Positions 6,689 through 14,280 of a DNA stretch of 17,788 nt are shown here, piece after piece. The DNA is from JALYXS01 sp051003795 (GTDB lineage: Bacteria > Acidobacteriota > Terriglobia > Bryobacterales > Bryobacteraceae): assembly GCA_051003795.1 (NCBI GenBank), contig JBPCKZ010000104.1:1-17788 (forward strand), written 5' to 3'. The notes under the pieces were generated by a model, which saw only the letters and a list, made by a program, of their open reading frames with translations, did not search any database and was not told the DNA's origin. Position numbers and translations under genes: made by a program. Every line of letters begins with the position of its first letter. Within the stretch, counting starts at the first letter, position 1.

Positions 6689-8011
6689 CTATTTCGCCTT
6701 GGCGTCCACCGGCGTGGACATGGGCGCGGACATGGGCGCGGACCGGCCTTCTCCCCGCGCCACTTCGAAATGGCTCAAATTCCGCGTATACCGGGAAACG
6801 CCGCGATACAGCGCTTCCGCCAGCTTTTGCCGGTGCTCCGGCCGCATCAGCAGGCTCTCTTCATGCGGGTTGCTGAGAAATCCGATTTCGGCCAGCACCG
6901 AAGGCATCGAAGCCCCAATCAGCACCACGAAAGGCGCCTTTTTGATGCCGCGATCCTTCGCGCCCGGCGAGTATCGAATCGCGAAACTCTGCAACGACGA
7001 TTCCACGCTGCCCGCGAATTCCTTCGATTCCTCCACCTTGTCGTTGAGCGTGATGCTCTGGATCAGATCGCGCAGCTCGTAAACGGATTTCTGGGAGCTG
7101 GCATTTTCGCGCGCCGCTACGTCCAGCGAGTCTCCGGAAGTCGTGAAATTCAGATAAAACGTCTCCACGCCGGCCGCCTGCGGCGAAGGCGAGGAATTGG
7201 CGTGCACGGACAGGAACAGATCCGCCTTTTTCCGGTTCGCGATCGCGGTGCGCTGTTCCAGCGGAATAAACGTGTCGTCGGAGCGCGTGTAAATCACTTC
7301 GCTCCCCATGCGCTGCTCGATCAGCTTACCGAGGCGTAGCGCGACGTCCAGCACGAGATCTTTCTCCATCAACCCATTGGGACCGACGGTACCTTGATCG
7401 TGTCCGCCATGCCCCGCGTCGATTACGACCCGGTTGATCTTCAGGCCGAGCGCGCGGGTCAGCGAACGGCTGCCATCGCCGGTAGTGCGGCGCGCCGGAT
7501 TAGCGGCGGAAAAAGCGGGCAAGTCCGGCGCAATTTCAGGGACTGGTTCGGGCTTAACAGGCTTTAGAACCGGGGGTGGAGCCAACGGAATGGCGAGCGT
7601 GACTGGACCTGGAGCCGCCGGACGCAGTTCGATCATTAGACGGTCCGGATTGCCCAATTGCGAGGCCGTCATCTCGACGGGAGCCTGAAGATCCAGCACC
7701 ACGCGCGTCACGCCGGGAGACGGTTCGGCAATCCGGATTCGTTTCAGGAGGGCGTCCCCCACGTCTTTTGTAGCCAGCCGCTTACCCCCGATTCGCGGTT
7801 TGGCCCCGATCACGTCGAATAAGATCCGCTCCGGATTATAAATGTGATCGGATTGATACCGGAACTCGCCCGTGGTTTCAACCGCGACGCGCGTGACCTC
7901 CGGAAGCGACCAGAACCGCACATCGGTCACTTCGAGAGGGGCCACCCGCGATTGCGCGCCAAGCGAAGCCGCGGCGAAGAAGCCAATAGCCGGAATCAGC
8001 CGCGCGCGCAT
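6689..8011 (-). CDS. N-acetylmuramoyl-L-alanine amidase with AMIN domain
   Basis: A 440-residue periplasmic zinc amidase that cuts the bond between N-acetylmuramic acid and the stem peptide. A signal peptide (about 1-19) precedes an AMIN domain (about 25-130, peptidoglycan or septal targeting), a proline-rich linker (about 133-165) and the Amidase_3 catalytic domain (about 192-408). Expected zinc ligands are His201 (DAGHGG), Glu216 (GLMEKD) and His270 (SVHAN), and the catalytic glutamate is Glu375 (AEIGFLSN). The C-terminal tail contains a small repeat, APMSAPMS. The gene starts 3 bp after the lytic transglycosylase stop, with AGGA about 11 nt upstream inside that gene, so the two are likely translated together. 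Their activities are complementary, glycan strand versus peptide cross-link side. Confidence 0.95.
   Translation of the reverse strand: MRARLIPAIGFFAAASLGAQSRVAPLEVTDVRFWSLPEVTRVAVETTGEFRYQSDHIYNPERILFDVIGAKPRIGGKRLATKDVGDALLKRIRIAEPSPGVTRVVLDLQAPVEMTASQLGNPDRLMIELRPAAPGPVTLAIPLAPPPVLKPVKPEPVPEIAPDLPAFSAANPARRTTGDGSRSLTRALGLKINRVVIDAGHGGHDQGTVGPNGLMEKDLVLDVALRLGKLIEQRMGSEVIYTRSDDTFIPLEQRTAIANRKKADLFLSVHANSSPSPQAAGVETFYLNFTTSGDSLDVAARENASSQKSVYELRDLIQSITLNDKVEESKEFAGSVESSLQSFAIRYSPGAKDRGIKKAPFVVLIGASMPSVLAEIGFLSNPHEESLLMRPEHRQKLAEALYRGVSRYTRNLSHFEVARGEGRSAPMSAPMSTPVDAKAK
6717..6740. repeat. 12-bp perfect tandem repeat in the amidase tail
   Basis: GACATGGGCGCG occurs twice in direct succession (6717-6728 and 6729-6740). 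It encodes the repeated APMS units near the amidase C-terminus and stays in frame. Confidence 0.9.
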
Positions 8012-8014
8012 GGC

Positions 8015-8740
8015 TTACGGAGTCCTGTAATAGAGCTTGCCGTCTCCACCAACCGAAGCCCGGATGGGATTGTACGATTCCACCGACGCGGTCTGGACGG
8101 GAGCGTGCTTGGCCGCCTTGGCCTTGCGAACGTCATGTTCGCGGGCGGCTTTCAAGTTCTTCGCCACCTGGTACACGTAATTGCGGGTTTCCGGATATGG
8201 CGGAATTCCGCCGTAGCGAGCTACCGCGTTTTCCCCGGCGTTGTAGGCGGCGATCGCCTTGGGATAATTCCCGTTGTAGAGTTCCAATAAATAGTGCAGA
8301 TATCGCGCCCCGCCTTCCACGTTCTGTTTCGGGTTGAAGACGTTCGTCACGCCGAAGCGGCGGGCAGTCGCCGGGATCAGCTGCATCATGCCCTGCGCGC
8401 CTTTTGGCGAACGGGCATATGGATTGTAGTTGCTCTCGGCTTTAATCACCGAATGCACCAGGGGAGCCTCGACGGCTTGTTCGCCCGCGATCCGGTCGAT
8501 CATATCGATCACGTCCATGCCGGTCGCGCTCTCGCCTTCGGCGGCTGACGCTTCCGGACCCACGGGGAGAGAAGGAACCGTTTGAGCCGTAATCGCCTTG
8601 GGCGTTACCACAACGCTTCGCACAAGACGCCCCGAACGCTCATCCGCCCTTACCACCGTGGTAACCCGGCTGGGAAGCGCTTCGGCCGAAGCCGGGGAGG
8701 CCAGCGCCATGCTTGCAAGTATCGCAAAACAAATTCGCAT
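8015..8740 (-). CDS. Lytic murein transglycosylase, SLT (GH23) domain
   Basis: A 241-residue exported enzyme that cleaves the glycan strand of peptidoglycan with formation of 1,6-anhydro ends. A signal peptide (MRICFAILASMALASPASAE, 1-20) is followed by about 55 low-complexity residues and the SLT domain (about 80-200). Visible motifs are the catalytic glutamate in IKAESNYNP (Glu102), GAQGMMQLIP (114-123) and AAYNAGENAVARYGG (164-178). I chose the ATG at 8740 because the signal peptide begins there. An in-frame ATG at 8791 adds 17 residues, and a much longer frame to 9256 would run antisense through mobA. It is divergent from mobA with only 57 bp between the starts, and leads a likely operon with the amidase. 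Confidence 0.93.
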   Translation of the reverse strand: MRICFAILASMALASPASAEALPSRVTTVVRADERSGRLVRSVVVTPKAITAQTVPSLPVGPEASAAEGESATGMDVIDMIDRIAGEQAVEAPLVHSVIKAESNYNPYARSPKGAQGMMQLIPATARRFGVTNVFNPKQNVEGGARYLHYLLELYNGNYPKAIAAYNAGENAVARYGGIPPYPETRNYVYQVAKNLKAAREHDVRKAKAAKHAPVQTASVESYNPIRASVGGDGKLYYRTP

Positions 8741-8797
8741 GAATGTGATTTCGAGACGTCGGGTATTCGCTTGTAAGGTCAATGGTATCATCTTTCC

Positions 8798-9358
8798 ATG
8801 AGTCGGGCGGGCTTCGTGCTGGTCGGCGGCAAGAGCTCGCGGATGGGGGAAAATAAGGCTTTTTTGCGGATTGGGGAGACTTCGCTCCTCGATCGCGCCG
8901 CTTCCGCCGTGCGGACCGCCGCCGGTAGCGTCAGCTTGCTCGGCGACCCCGCAATATACGGCCATCTTGGGTTTCCGGTTATTCCCGACGAGATTCCGGG
9001 AGCGGGTCCCCTCGCCGGCATCTGTTCGGCGCTGCGAACGGGCGCGGACTGGAATCTCATCGTCGCTTGCGACATGCCGGCGCTTTCGATCGAACTGCTC
9101 CGCGCTCTTTTCGAAGAAGCCGAGGCGGCCGATCCGGATTGCGTCATCCCGCAAAGCTCTTCGGGCCGGCTGGAGCCGCTTTGCGCCGTCTACCACAAGC
9201 GATGCCGCGCGGCGATTCACCAAGCGCTCGAGCGCGGCGTCCGCAAGGTGACGCAAGGACTGGCCGGCTTGCGCATTCGTCGGCCCGCGGCTTTCGAGAA
9301 TCCGGCTTTCGAGAATCTGAATACGCCCCAGGACTGGACTCGATTCGTAAATGGTTGA
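8798..9358 (+). CDS. mobA: Molybdenum cofactor guanylyltransferase
   Basis: A 186-residue cytoplasmic nucleotidyltransferase that attaches GMP to molybdopterin cofactor, giving the dinucleotide form used by DMSO-reductase-family enzymes. It shows the nucleotide-binding start LVGGKSSRMGENKAFL (residues 8-23), the Mg/GTP site CDMP, and the C-terminal NLNTPQD typical of MobA. Length is normal. A 15-bp tandem duplication near the 3' end gives the repeat PAFENPAFEN. No other cofactor genes (moaA-E, moeA, mobB) are in the window. The stop overlaps the next gene by 8 nt, so the two are cotranscribed. No strong ribosome binding site is visible before the ATG. A TATCAT hexamer ends 6 nt before it, which could mean a leaderless transcript. 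Confidence 0.93.
   Translation: MSRAGFVLVGGKSSRMGENKAFLRIGETSLLDRAASAVRTAAGSVSLLGDPAIYGHLGFPVIPDEIPGAGPLAGICSALRTGADWNLIVACDMPALSIELLRALFEEAEAADPDCVIPQSSSGRLEPLCAVYHKRCRAAIHQALERGVRKVTQGLAGLRIRRPAAFENPAFENLNTPQDWTRFVNG
9289..9318. repeat. 15-bp tandem duplication in mobA
   Basis: GGCTTTCGAGAATCC (9289-9303) is followed by GGCTTTCGAGAATCT (9304-9318), one difference. It duplicates five codons in frame, just before the conserved NLNTPQD motif. Confidence 0.9.
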
Positions 9359-10106
9359 AGAGTTCCCGCATTACATCGAATTCCGCCACGTGTATAAGAC
9401 GTTCGACAAGCCCGTTTTGGTCGATACCAGTTTTTTCGTGGATGGCGGGCAGACCGTCGCCATTATCGGACGCAGCGGCGTCGGAAAATCCGTAACCTTG
9501 GCCCACATCATGGGTTTTTTGAAGCCGGACCAGGGCCAAATCATCGTCGCACATGAAGACGTTACGAACTGTTCGGAAGCCGAGATGGCGCGCGTCCGCA
9601 AGAAAGTCACGATGGTGTTCCAATCGGGAGCTCTTTTCGATTCGCTCACGGTGGCGGAAAATGTGCTGTTTTCGCTGGAATTGCGGAGCGATTACGACGA
9701 AAAGAACAAGGAAGACGTGGTCGAGGGCCTGCTTAAGATGGTGGATATTTATCAGGCCCGCGACGTCTATCCCGCCGACCTATCGACCGGCTACAAGCGC
9801 GCCGTCGCCATTGCGCGCGCGCTGGCGGCGCAACCCCAATGCATTCTCTACGACGAGCCGACCACCATGGTCGACCCCATCATGTCGGACCACTTGGCCG
9901 CGCTGATGCTGCGATTGAAGACGCAATTGCAATTGACGTCGGTCGTCGTGACGCACGATCTCGATTTGATGCGGCGCGTGGCGGACAGCGTGGTCGTCCT
10001 ATTCGAAGGCCACGTGATTTTTTTCGGGCCGACCGGGGAGCTCGCGCATTCCGAGCATCCCCATATCAAGGAATTTCTTCAAATGGACCGGGTGCTGAAA
10101 GAGTGA
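9351..10106 (+). CDS. ABC transporter ATP-binding protein, MlaF-like
   Basis: A 251-residue ABC ATPase resembling MlaF/Ttg2A, the cytoplasmic motor of phospholipid-transporting Mla systems. Walker A is GRSGVGKS (40-47), the Q-loop is FQSGALFDSLTVAENV (Gln91, with the SGALFDSLTV pattern typical of MlaF), Walker B is ILYDEP (165-170) and the switch histidine is THD (His202). Two positions deviate: the signature is LSTGY rather than LSGG(M/Q), and the stretch after Walker B is TTMVDPI rather than TTGLDPI. No MlaE permease or MlaD substrate-binding gene is adjacent, so the ATPase must work with partners encoded elsewhere. It overlaps mobA by 8 nt and converges on the second TonB receptor, 21 bp away. 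Mla assignment is probable but not certain. Confidence 0.88.
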   Translation: MVEEFPHYIEFRHVYKTFDKPVLVDTSFFVDGGQTVAIIGRSGVGKSVTLAHIMGFLKPDQGQIIVAHEDVTNCSEAEMARVRKKVTMVFQSGALFDSLTVAENVLFSLELRSDYDEKNKEDVVEGLLKMVDIYQARDVYPADLSTGYKRAVAIARALAAQPQCILYDEPTTMVDPIMSDHLAALMLRLKTQLQLTSVVVTHDLDLMRRVADSVVVLFEGHVIFFGPTGELAHSEHPHIKEFLQMDRVLKE

Positions 10107-10132
10107 GAACGCGCTCAAAGAACGCGCTCAGA
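10107..10132. repeat. 13-bp tandem repeat between convergent genes
   Basis: GAACGCGCTCAAA (10107-10119) is followed by GAACGCGCTCAGA (10120-10132), one difference. It fills the 21-bp gap between the ABC ATPase stop and the receptor stop and reaches into the latter. It does not form a clear terminator stem. Confidence 0.85.
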
Positions 10133-13100
10133 AAACCAGGCGCAAGGCCACCTGCAACTGCCTCGGATTCCCCACTGTCGAAGTAATCGTCCCCACCGAG
10201 CCGCTTCCGATCGTTCCGTTCGGCTGTCCAAACTGCGGGTGGTTTAACACGTTGAACGCCTCCCCGCGGAACTGCACGTCCAGCTTCTCAAGCGGCTTAA
10301 AGTTCTTGAACAGCGACGCGTCGAGATTCGTGCGCCCCGGCCCGTAGAGAATATCGCGGCCGGCATTGCCATACACGAATTGGGCCGGCGTCGTAAACGC
10401 GGTCTGGTCGAACCAGTGGCTGAGCGATCGCTGACCGCTCGGAAGATCGCCGCTGCCAATGCGATCCGGCCGGCTGCCGGTGCCGTTCGTCGTCGAATTG
10501 TTCAATTGCGGCGTGTACGGCAGTCCGGTCTGCCACTGCAGGACGCCATTGGCCTGCCATCCGCCCAAGAGCGTTCCGGTTAAGCCCCTCAAGCCAAAAC
10601 CGGGCAAACGATAAGTAGAGGCAACCGTGAGCCGGTGGCGGATATCGAATGCGGAATTTCCGCGATCGCAGAAACGGCAGCGCGGATCTTGCGGCGTTCC
10701 AGTGCCCCCGCCGAAGTCCGTCGCGACATCGTCGATCGAATGCGCCCAGGTGTAACCGACCAGACCCGTAAGCCCGGCGGAGAGGCGCTTCTCGGCGCTG
10801 AACTGAAACGCATGATAGTCGCTCAAGCCGTCGGAAACGTAATACGTGATATCGCCGAGTGTCGGGCGAACGCCGAAGAACGGCCGGCGAGGCGTAGTAG
10901 CGCCGGGGCCCGGGATCGGCTGATTCGCATTGAAACCGTTCCCCAACCGCCGTCCGAGATTGCCTACGTACGCGAACTTGAACAGCGTGTTGGCCGGCGC
11001 AACTTCCTGTTCCACGGTTAGATTGAACTGCTCCGCGTACGCTTGCTTGATATTGTCCGGAATACTGATGACATTGCCCGTCGGATTATTCAACGAGTTG
11101 AAATTTACCGTAGGCGCGGGCGGGAAGCCGCCGCTAACAGTCGGTCCTGGAACCTGATCGCCCGGAGTGATCGACAGGACGGGGCCGAAAGGCGCTTGGC
11201 GATCGAGCCGAAGCAGGGCGCCGCCATTGCCGTTCGGATTATAGAAGATCCCGAACCCGCCGCGAATAACGGTATTCGAGAGCGCCTGGTACGCAAAGCC
11301 GAAGCGCGGCCCGAAATCCTTCCAATCTCCCCGGATGCCGGCGGTCGTGCTCACGCCATTTTGCCCCGCCGCTTTCAACGTAGCGGTCGCAAGATCGAAA
11401 TTAGCAATGCGGTTCGCGACCTCGCTGTATGGGCTGTAATATTCCCAGCGCAGGCCGATGTTGAGCGTGAGCTTCTTGTTTACGCGCCAATCGTCCGCGA
11501 AGTAAGTCCCGGTTTCGATGCCGCGAATGCCCGGGTATACGAGCAGATAATCCTGTTCATACAAGCTCGGCAAACCGAGCAACATGCTCGCGATCGCGTC
11601 CCCGCTGTTTACCCCCGGTTGCGCGGTAAAGCCGGTGCTGAAATTGAAGCGGCCATTGCCTCGATTGGTCTGATACTCGGTGATCTGTCGGCGGCGCACA
11701 TCCACGCCGAACTTGAGGGTGTGCGATCCGCGGGTCCATGTGACGTTATCCAATTCCTCGAAGGTGTTCTCGCGCCGGTAAATCGGAAGCGATCGGCTTT
11801 GGCCGATACCCGTGTAATTGCTGGGCGAAAAGATCGGTACCGCGGTCTGCAGCGAACTCGGATTCGCGTTCGGAACGCCAAGCTCCACGCCGAGCGGTTC
11901 GCTGGGCGTGGCTCCCGCTTGCGTGTAATCCACGCGGAAGCGGTTGAAGCCGATGCGCAGGTCGTTGATCAAGCGCGGCCCGAAAATGTGCGTGTAGCTG
12001 GCAACTGCCTGTTGCACTGGGGTGGACGATACTCCCGCGAACGAATCTTCGTTGCCAAGCTGGACCGGATGCGGAATGCCCGCGACGCTCGAAGGGGGAA
12101 ACGTATTGGGCACGGTCGTGTCGGTCTTCTGAATCGAATATCGCGCGAAGAAGGTATCGTTCGGCGTGAGCTGGTGATCGACGCGGACGTCGCCCTGATC
12201 CCAGCTTTGCAGTTGCGTCAAGTTGGCAACGTAATTGTTGGTGAGCCCTGCCGTTTGCGGCGACGGATAGGCGTTCACCAGCTTTGCCGTAACGAAATCG
12301 AAACGCGATGCGGGAATCATGTTGCCCGGGAACTGCGTGCGCGTGTAGGCGCCGGTTGGAGAGCTCGTGGTGAGCGGATCGTAGATCTTGACGGGCAAGG
12401 CGCTGAAGTCGCCGCGGCGCATTGCCAACGTCGGCACCGTCAACGTGAGAAGCTGCTGCTGGCTACGGCGAAACCCCTCGTAATCCACGAAGAAGAACGT
12501 CTTGTTACGTCCGTCGTAAAGCTTGGGGATCACGACGGGGCCGCCGAACGATCCGCCAAACTGGTTATACCGGAACGAGGGAAACGGCGTGCCCTCGCGA
12601 TTGAAGAAATTGCGCGCGTCCATGGCGGAATTGCGCAGAAACTCGAACGCGCTTCCGTGCAATCCATTGGTTCCCGATTTCGTGACGACATCGACCACCG
12701 CTCCCGAATTGCGACCCTGATCGGCGCTGAATAAGTTGGTCTGGACCTTGAATTCCTTGATCGCTTCGACGCCGGGCCGGAGCACGATCGAAAGCGTCAG
12801 GCGGTCGTTGTTATCGATGCCGTCGTAGAGAAAATCGTTCGAGCCTTCACGGTTTCCGTTCGAGAATATCTCGGTTCCGGGACGGCGATCGTCGGGGCGC
12901 GTACCGCTCATGATGGTGCCGGAAACGCTGAATCCCGTGCCGTTGACCCCCGGCGAGAGTGTCGCGAGCTGCACGAAATTCCGGCCGTTGAGCGGAAGTT
13001 CTTCCGTCAACTGCGTATTCACGACCGTGCCGAGCGACGACGATTGGCTTTCGAGCAGCGGCGCCGATCCGGTGACCTCCACGGTCTCGCTCACCTGCCC

Positions 13101-13433
13101 GAGCTGTAGGGCGAAGTTCACTTCCGCGCGTTGATTGACCTGCAACTCGACGTTGTTCTGCACCGTCTTGCGAAATCCGGGAGCTTCGACGGAAAGGTTG
13201 TAGTTGCCGGGGGGCAGCAGCGTGATGACGTAGCTACCGGTACCATTCGTGACGGCCTCGCGCGAGAGGCCCGTTCCGGCGTTCGCGGCGACCACCCTGG
13301 CGTTGGCGACGACGGCGCCGCTGGCATCCGTGACGCTGCCGTTCAATTCCGCCGTGCTGGTTTGGGCGGGAAGGATGGACGCAAGCGACAGGACGCAAAA
13401 CGAAATTAAAGCAAGACTCTTCTTAGCTGACAT
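10128..13433 (-). CDS. Oar-like TonB-dependent outer-membrane receptor with carboxypeptidase-regulatory-like domain
   Basis: An 1101-residue outer-membrane receptor. A clear signal peptide (MSAKKSLALISFCVLSLASI, cleaved near residue 24) is followed by a carboxypeptidase-regulatory-like domain (about 27-112: AELNGSVTDASGAVVANARV, then PPGNYNLSVEAPGF), a plug (ELPLNGRNFVQLATLSPG near 145-162; GTNGLHGSAFEFLRNSAMDA) and a long barrel ending in phenylalanine (LQVALRLVF). It shares architecture and several motifs with the receptor at 1351-4566 but is clearly divergent, so the two probably serve different ligands. I chose the ATG at 13433 because GAGGG lies 6 nt upstream and the signal peptide starts there; an in-frame start at 13454 is less likely. 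A good promoter sits just upstream. No regulator or transporter is coupled to it. Confidence 0.94.
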   Translation of the reverse strand: MSAKKSLALISFCVLSLASILPAQTSTAELNGSVTDASGAVVANARVVAANAGTGLSREAVTNGTGSYVITLLPPGNYNLSVEAPGFRKTVQNNVELQVNQRAEVNFALQLGQVSETVEVTGSAPLLESQSSSLGTVVNTQLTEELPLNGRNFVQLATLSPGVNGTGFSVSGTIMSGTRPDDRRPGTEIFSNGNREGSNDFLYDGIDNNDRLTLSIVLRPGVEAIKEFKVQTNLFSADQGRNSGAVVDVVTKSGTNGLHGSAFEFLRNSAMDARNFFNREGTPFPSFRYNQFGGSFGGPVVIPKLYDGRNKTFFFVDYEGFRRSQQQLLTLTVPTLAMRRGDFSALPVKIYDPLTTSSPTGAYTRTQFPGNMIPASRFDFVTAKLVNAYPSPQTAGLTNNYVANLTQLQSWDQGDVRVDHQLTPNDTFFARYSIQKTDTTVPNTFPPSSVAGIPHPVQLGNEDSFAGVSSTPVQQAVASYTHIFGPRLINDLRIGFNRFRVDYTQAGATPSEPLGVELGVPNANPSSLQTAVPIFSPSNYTGIGQSRSLPIYRRENTFEELDNVTWTRGSHTLKFGVDVRRRQITEYQTNRGNGRFNFSTGFTAQPGVNSGDAIASMLLGLPSLYEQDYLLVYPGIRGIETGTYFADDWRVNKKLTLNIGLRWEYYSPYSEVANRIANFDLATATLKAAGQNGVSTTAGIRGDWKDFGPRFGFAYQALSNTVIRGGFGIFYNPNGNGGALLRLDRQAPFGPVLSITPGDQVPGPTVSGGFPPAPTVNFNSLNNPTGNVISIPDNIKQAYAEQFNLTVEQEVAPANTLFKFAYVGNLGRRLGNGFNANQPIPGPGATTPRRPFFGVRPTLGDITYYVSDGLSDYHAFQFSAEKRLSAGLTGLVGYTWAHSIDDVATDFGGGTGTPQDPRCRFCDRGNSAFDIRHRLTVASTYRLPGFGLRGLTGTLLGGWQANGVLQWQTGLPYTPQLNNSTTNGTGSRPDRIGSGDLPSGQRSLSHWFDQTAFTTPAQFVYGNAGRDILYGPGRTNLDASLFKNFKPLEKLDVQFRGEAFNVLNHPQFGQPNGTIGSGSVGTITSTVGNPRQLQVALRLVF

Positions 13434-13456
13434 GGCTGACCCTCTAGATACCATTG

Positions 13457-13485
13457 AGTATATCAGCGGCGCGTCTGTTGGTTAA
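13457..13485 (-). promoter_or_regulatory. Extended -10 promoter of the second TonB receptor
   Basis: On the minus strand TTAACC (13480-13485) and TATACT (13457-13462) are 17 bp apart, and the -10 is preceded by TG one base away (TGATATACT). Predicted transcription would begin near 13450, leaving a leader of about 16 nt that carries the GAGGG ribosome binding site (13440-13444). The -35 lies inside the first of two 13-bp direct repeats. Confidence 0.5.
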
Positions 13486-13501
13486 ATTTGTTGGTTAAAT
13501 T
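13476..13501. repeat. Two perfect 13-bp tandem repeats in the receptor promoter
   Basis: TGTTGGTTAAATT occurs twice in direct succession (13476-13488 and 13489-13501). The unit nearer the gene contains the -35 hexamer. Adjacent direct repeats at a -35 are compatible with a regulator site (13 bp is a little over one helical turn) or simple slippage. Confidence 0.85.
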
Positions 13502-13504
13502 CGT

Positions 13505-14274
13505 TCACCATAGCTCCCACCGCTGGAACGACAAAACGTAACCCGCGATAAGCGCGTTTGTGGTGAAGTGGGCGAACTATGCATCCCCAAACCGTTCTCC
13601 CCGGATGCAAGCCAATGAATAGAGCACTCCCGCCACGGTTCCGGCGAGCCATCGTTCGCCGTGCAGAAGGCCGAAGGTCGCGGAGGAGGCCAGGACCGCG
13701 AGCCAGCTAAACCTTCTAAACGAACATTCTCAAAATCCGCCGAAATGAAACGGCGCATCAGAAACCCGCGAAATGCGAGTTCCTCGGCAATTGGCACCGT
13801 GACCGTGGCAGCTAGCACGCGGAGAGAAACCCGGAACATCAGCGCACCCGGCGATGCGCCCGCCAGAGCCGCCGGCATCCCACGGCTCGCGTTTGCCGCG
13901 GCCGTGAACCGTTCGAGACCAATCCAAATCGGAAAAGCCGCTACTCCCATCGCCGCCGCGAACCATCCAAAACGCCAATCGAGATTGGCGTATCGCCTTC
14001 GGAACAGCCAAAGCGCGCCCAAGGCGCTGAAGAGCCGCAGTGGATACAGCCATTCGAAAGTGCCGGTAGCCGCTTGAACGGCCATGCCGGCGGCGAGGAT
14101 TGCGAGAAACGGGACGGGGTAGCCCGAGACGGGATTATACGGCGATTCGCCGGCACGGGCCCGCCCCGGCGCGCGCGCGTGAAACCATGGCAGGCGCCGG
14201 GCAACGATCTCCCGGTCGGGACCACGGCAATACAACACAAACATTCCGTGGCCGTCGTAGTAAAATGAAGGCAC
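13505..14274 (-). pseudogene. Exosortase-associated CAAX/CPBP-type intramembrane protease, frameshifted
   Basis: The protein resembles the CAAX-protease-related family found in exosortase genomes (TIGR03008-like). In the first frame several membrane segments are followed by PIAEELAFRGFLMRRF, which holds the EExxxR motif. At about 13720 the family-like sequence moves to another frame: FRRFSWLAVLASSATFGLLHG (motif FxxxH, His codon 13661-13663), then GDA, an in-frame TAG (13577-13579), then FAHFTTNALIAGYVLSFQ (motif HxxxN) ending RWELW and TGA at 13505-13507. All three active-site motifs exist, but in two frames. Restoring one T near 13721-13726, and one base each side of the TAG, rebuilds family-like text, so decay or homopolymer sequencing error are both possible. 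The unbroken open frame ends instead at 13495. The first 50 residues (GTG start at 14274) do not look family-like, so the true start is uncertain. Confidence 0.75.
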
Positions 14275-14280
14275 TAAAAT

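Noticed and set aside
8741..9256. N-terminal extension of the lytic transglycosylase frame
   Set aside because: It runs antisense through mobA and would bury the obvious signal peptide that begins at 8740.
10104..10132. Bidirectional terminator between the ABC ATPase and the second receptor
   Set aside because: The repeated sequence is a direct repeat, not an inverted one, and no stem with a T-tract could be formed.
11043..12734. 563-codon open frame on the plus strand inside the second TonB receptor
   Set aside because: Antisense to a clear receptor gene, strongly Arg/Ala/Glu-biased, no motif recognised.
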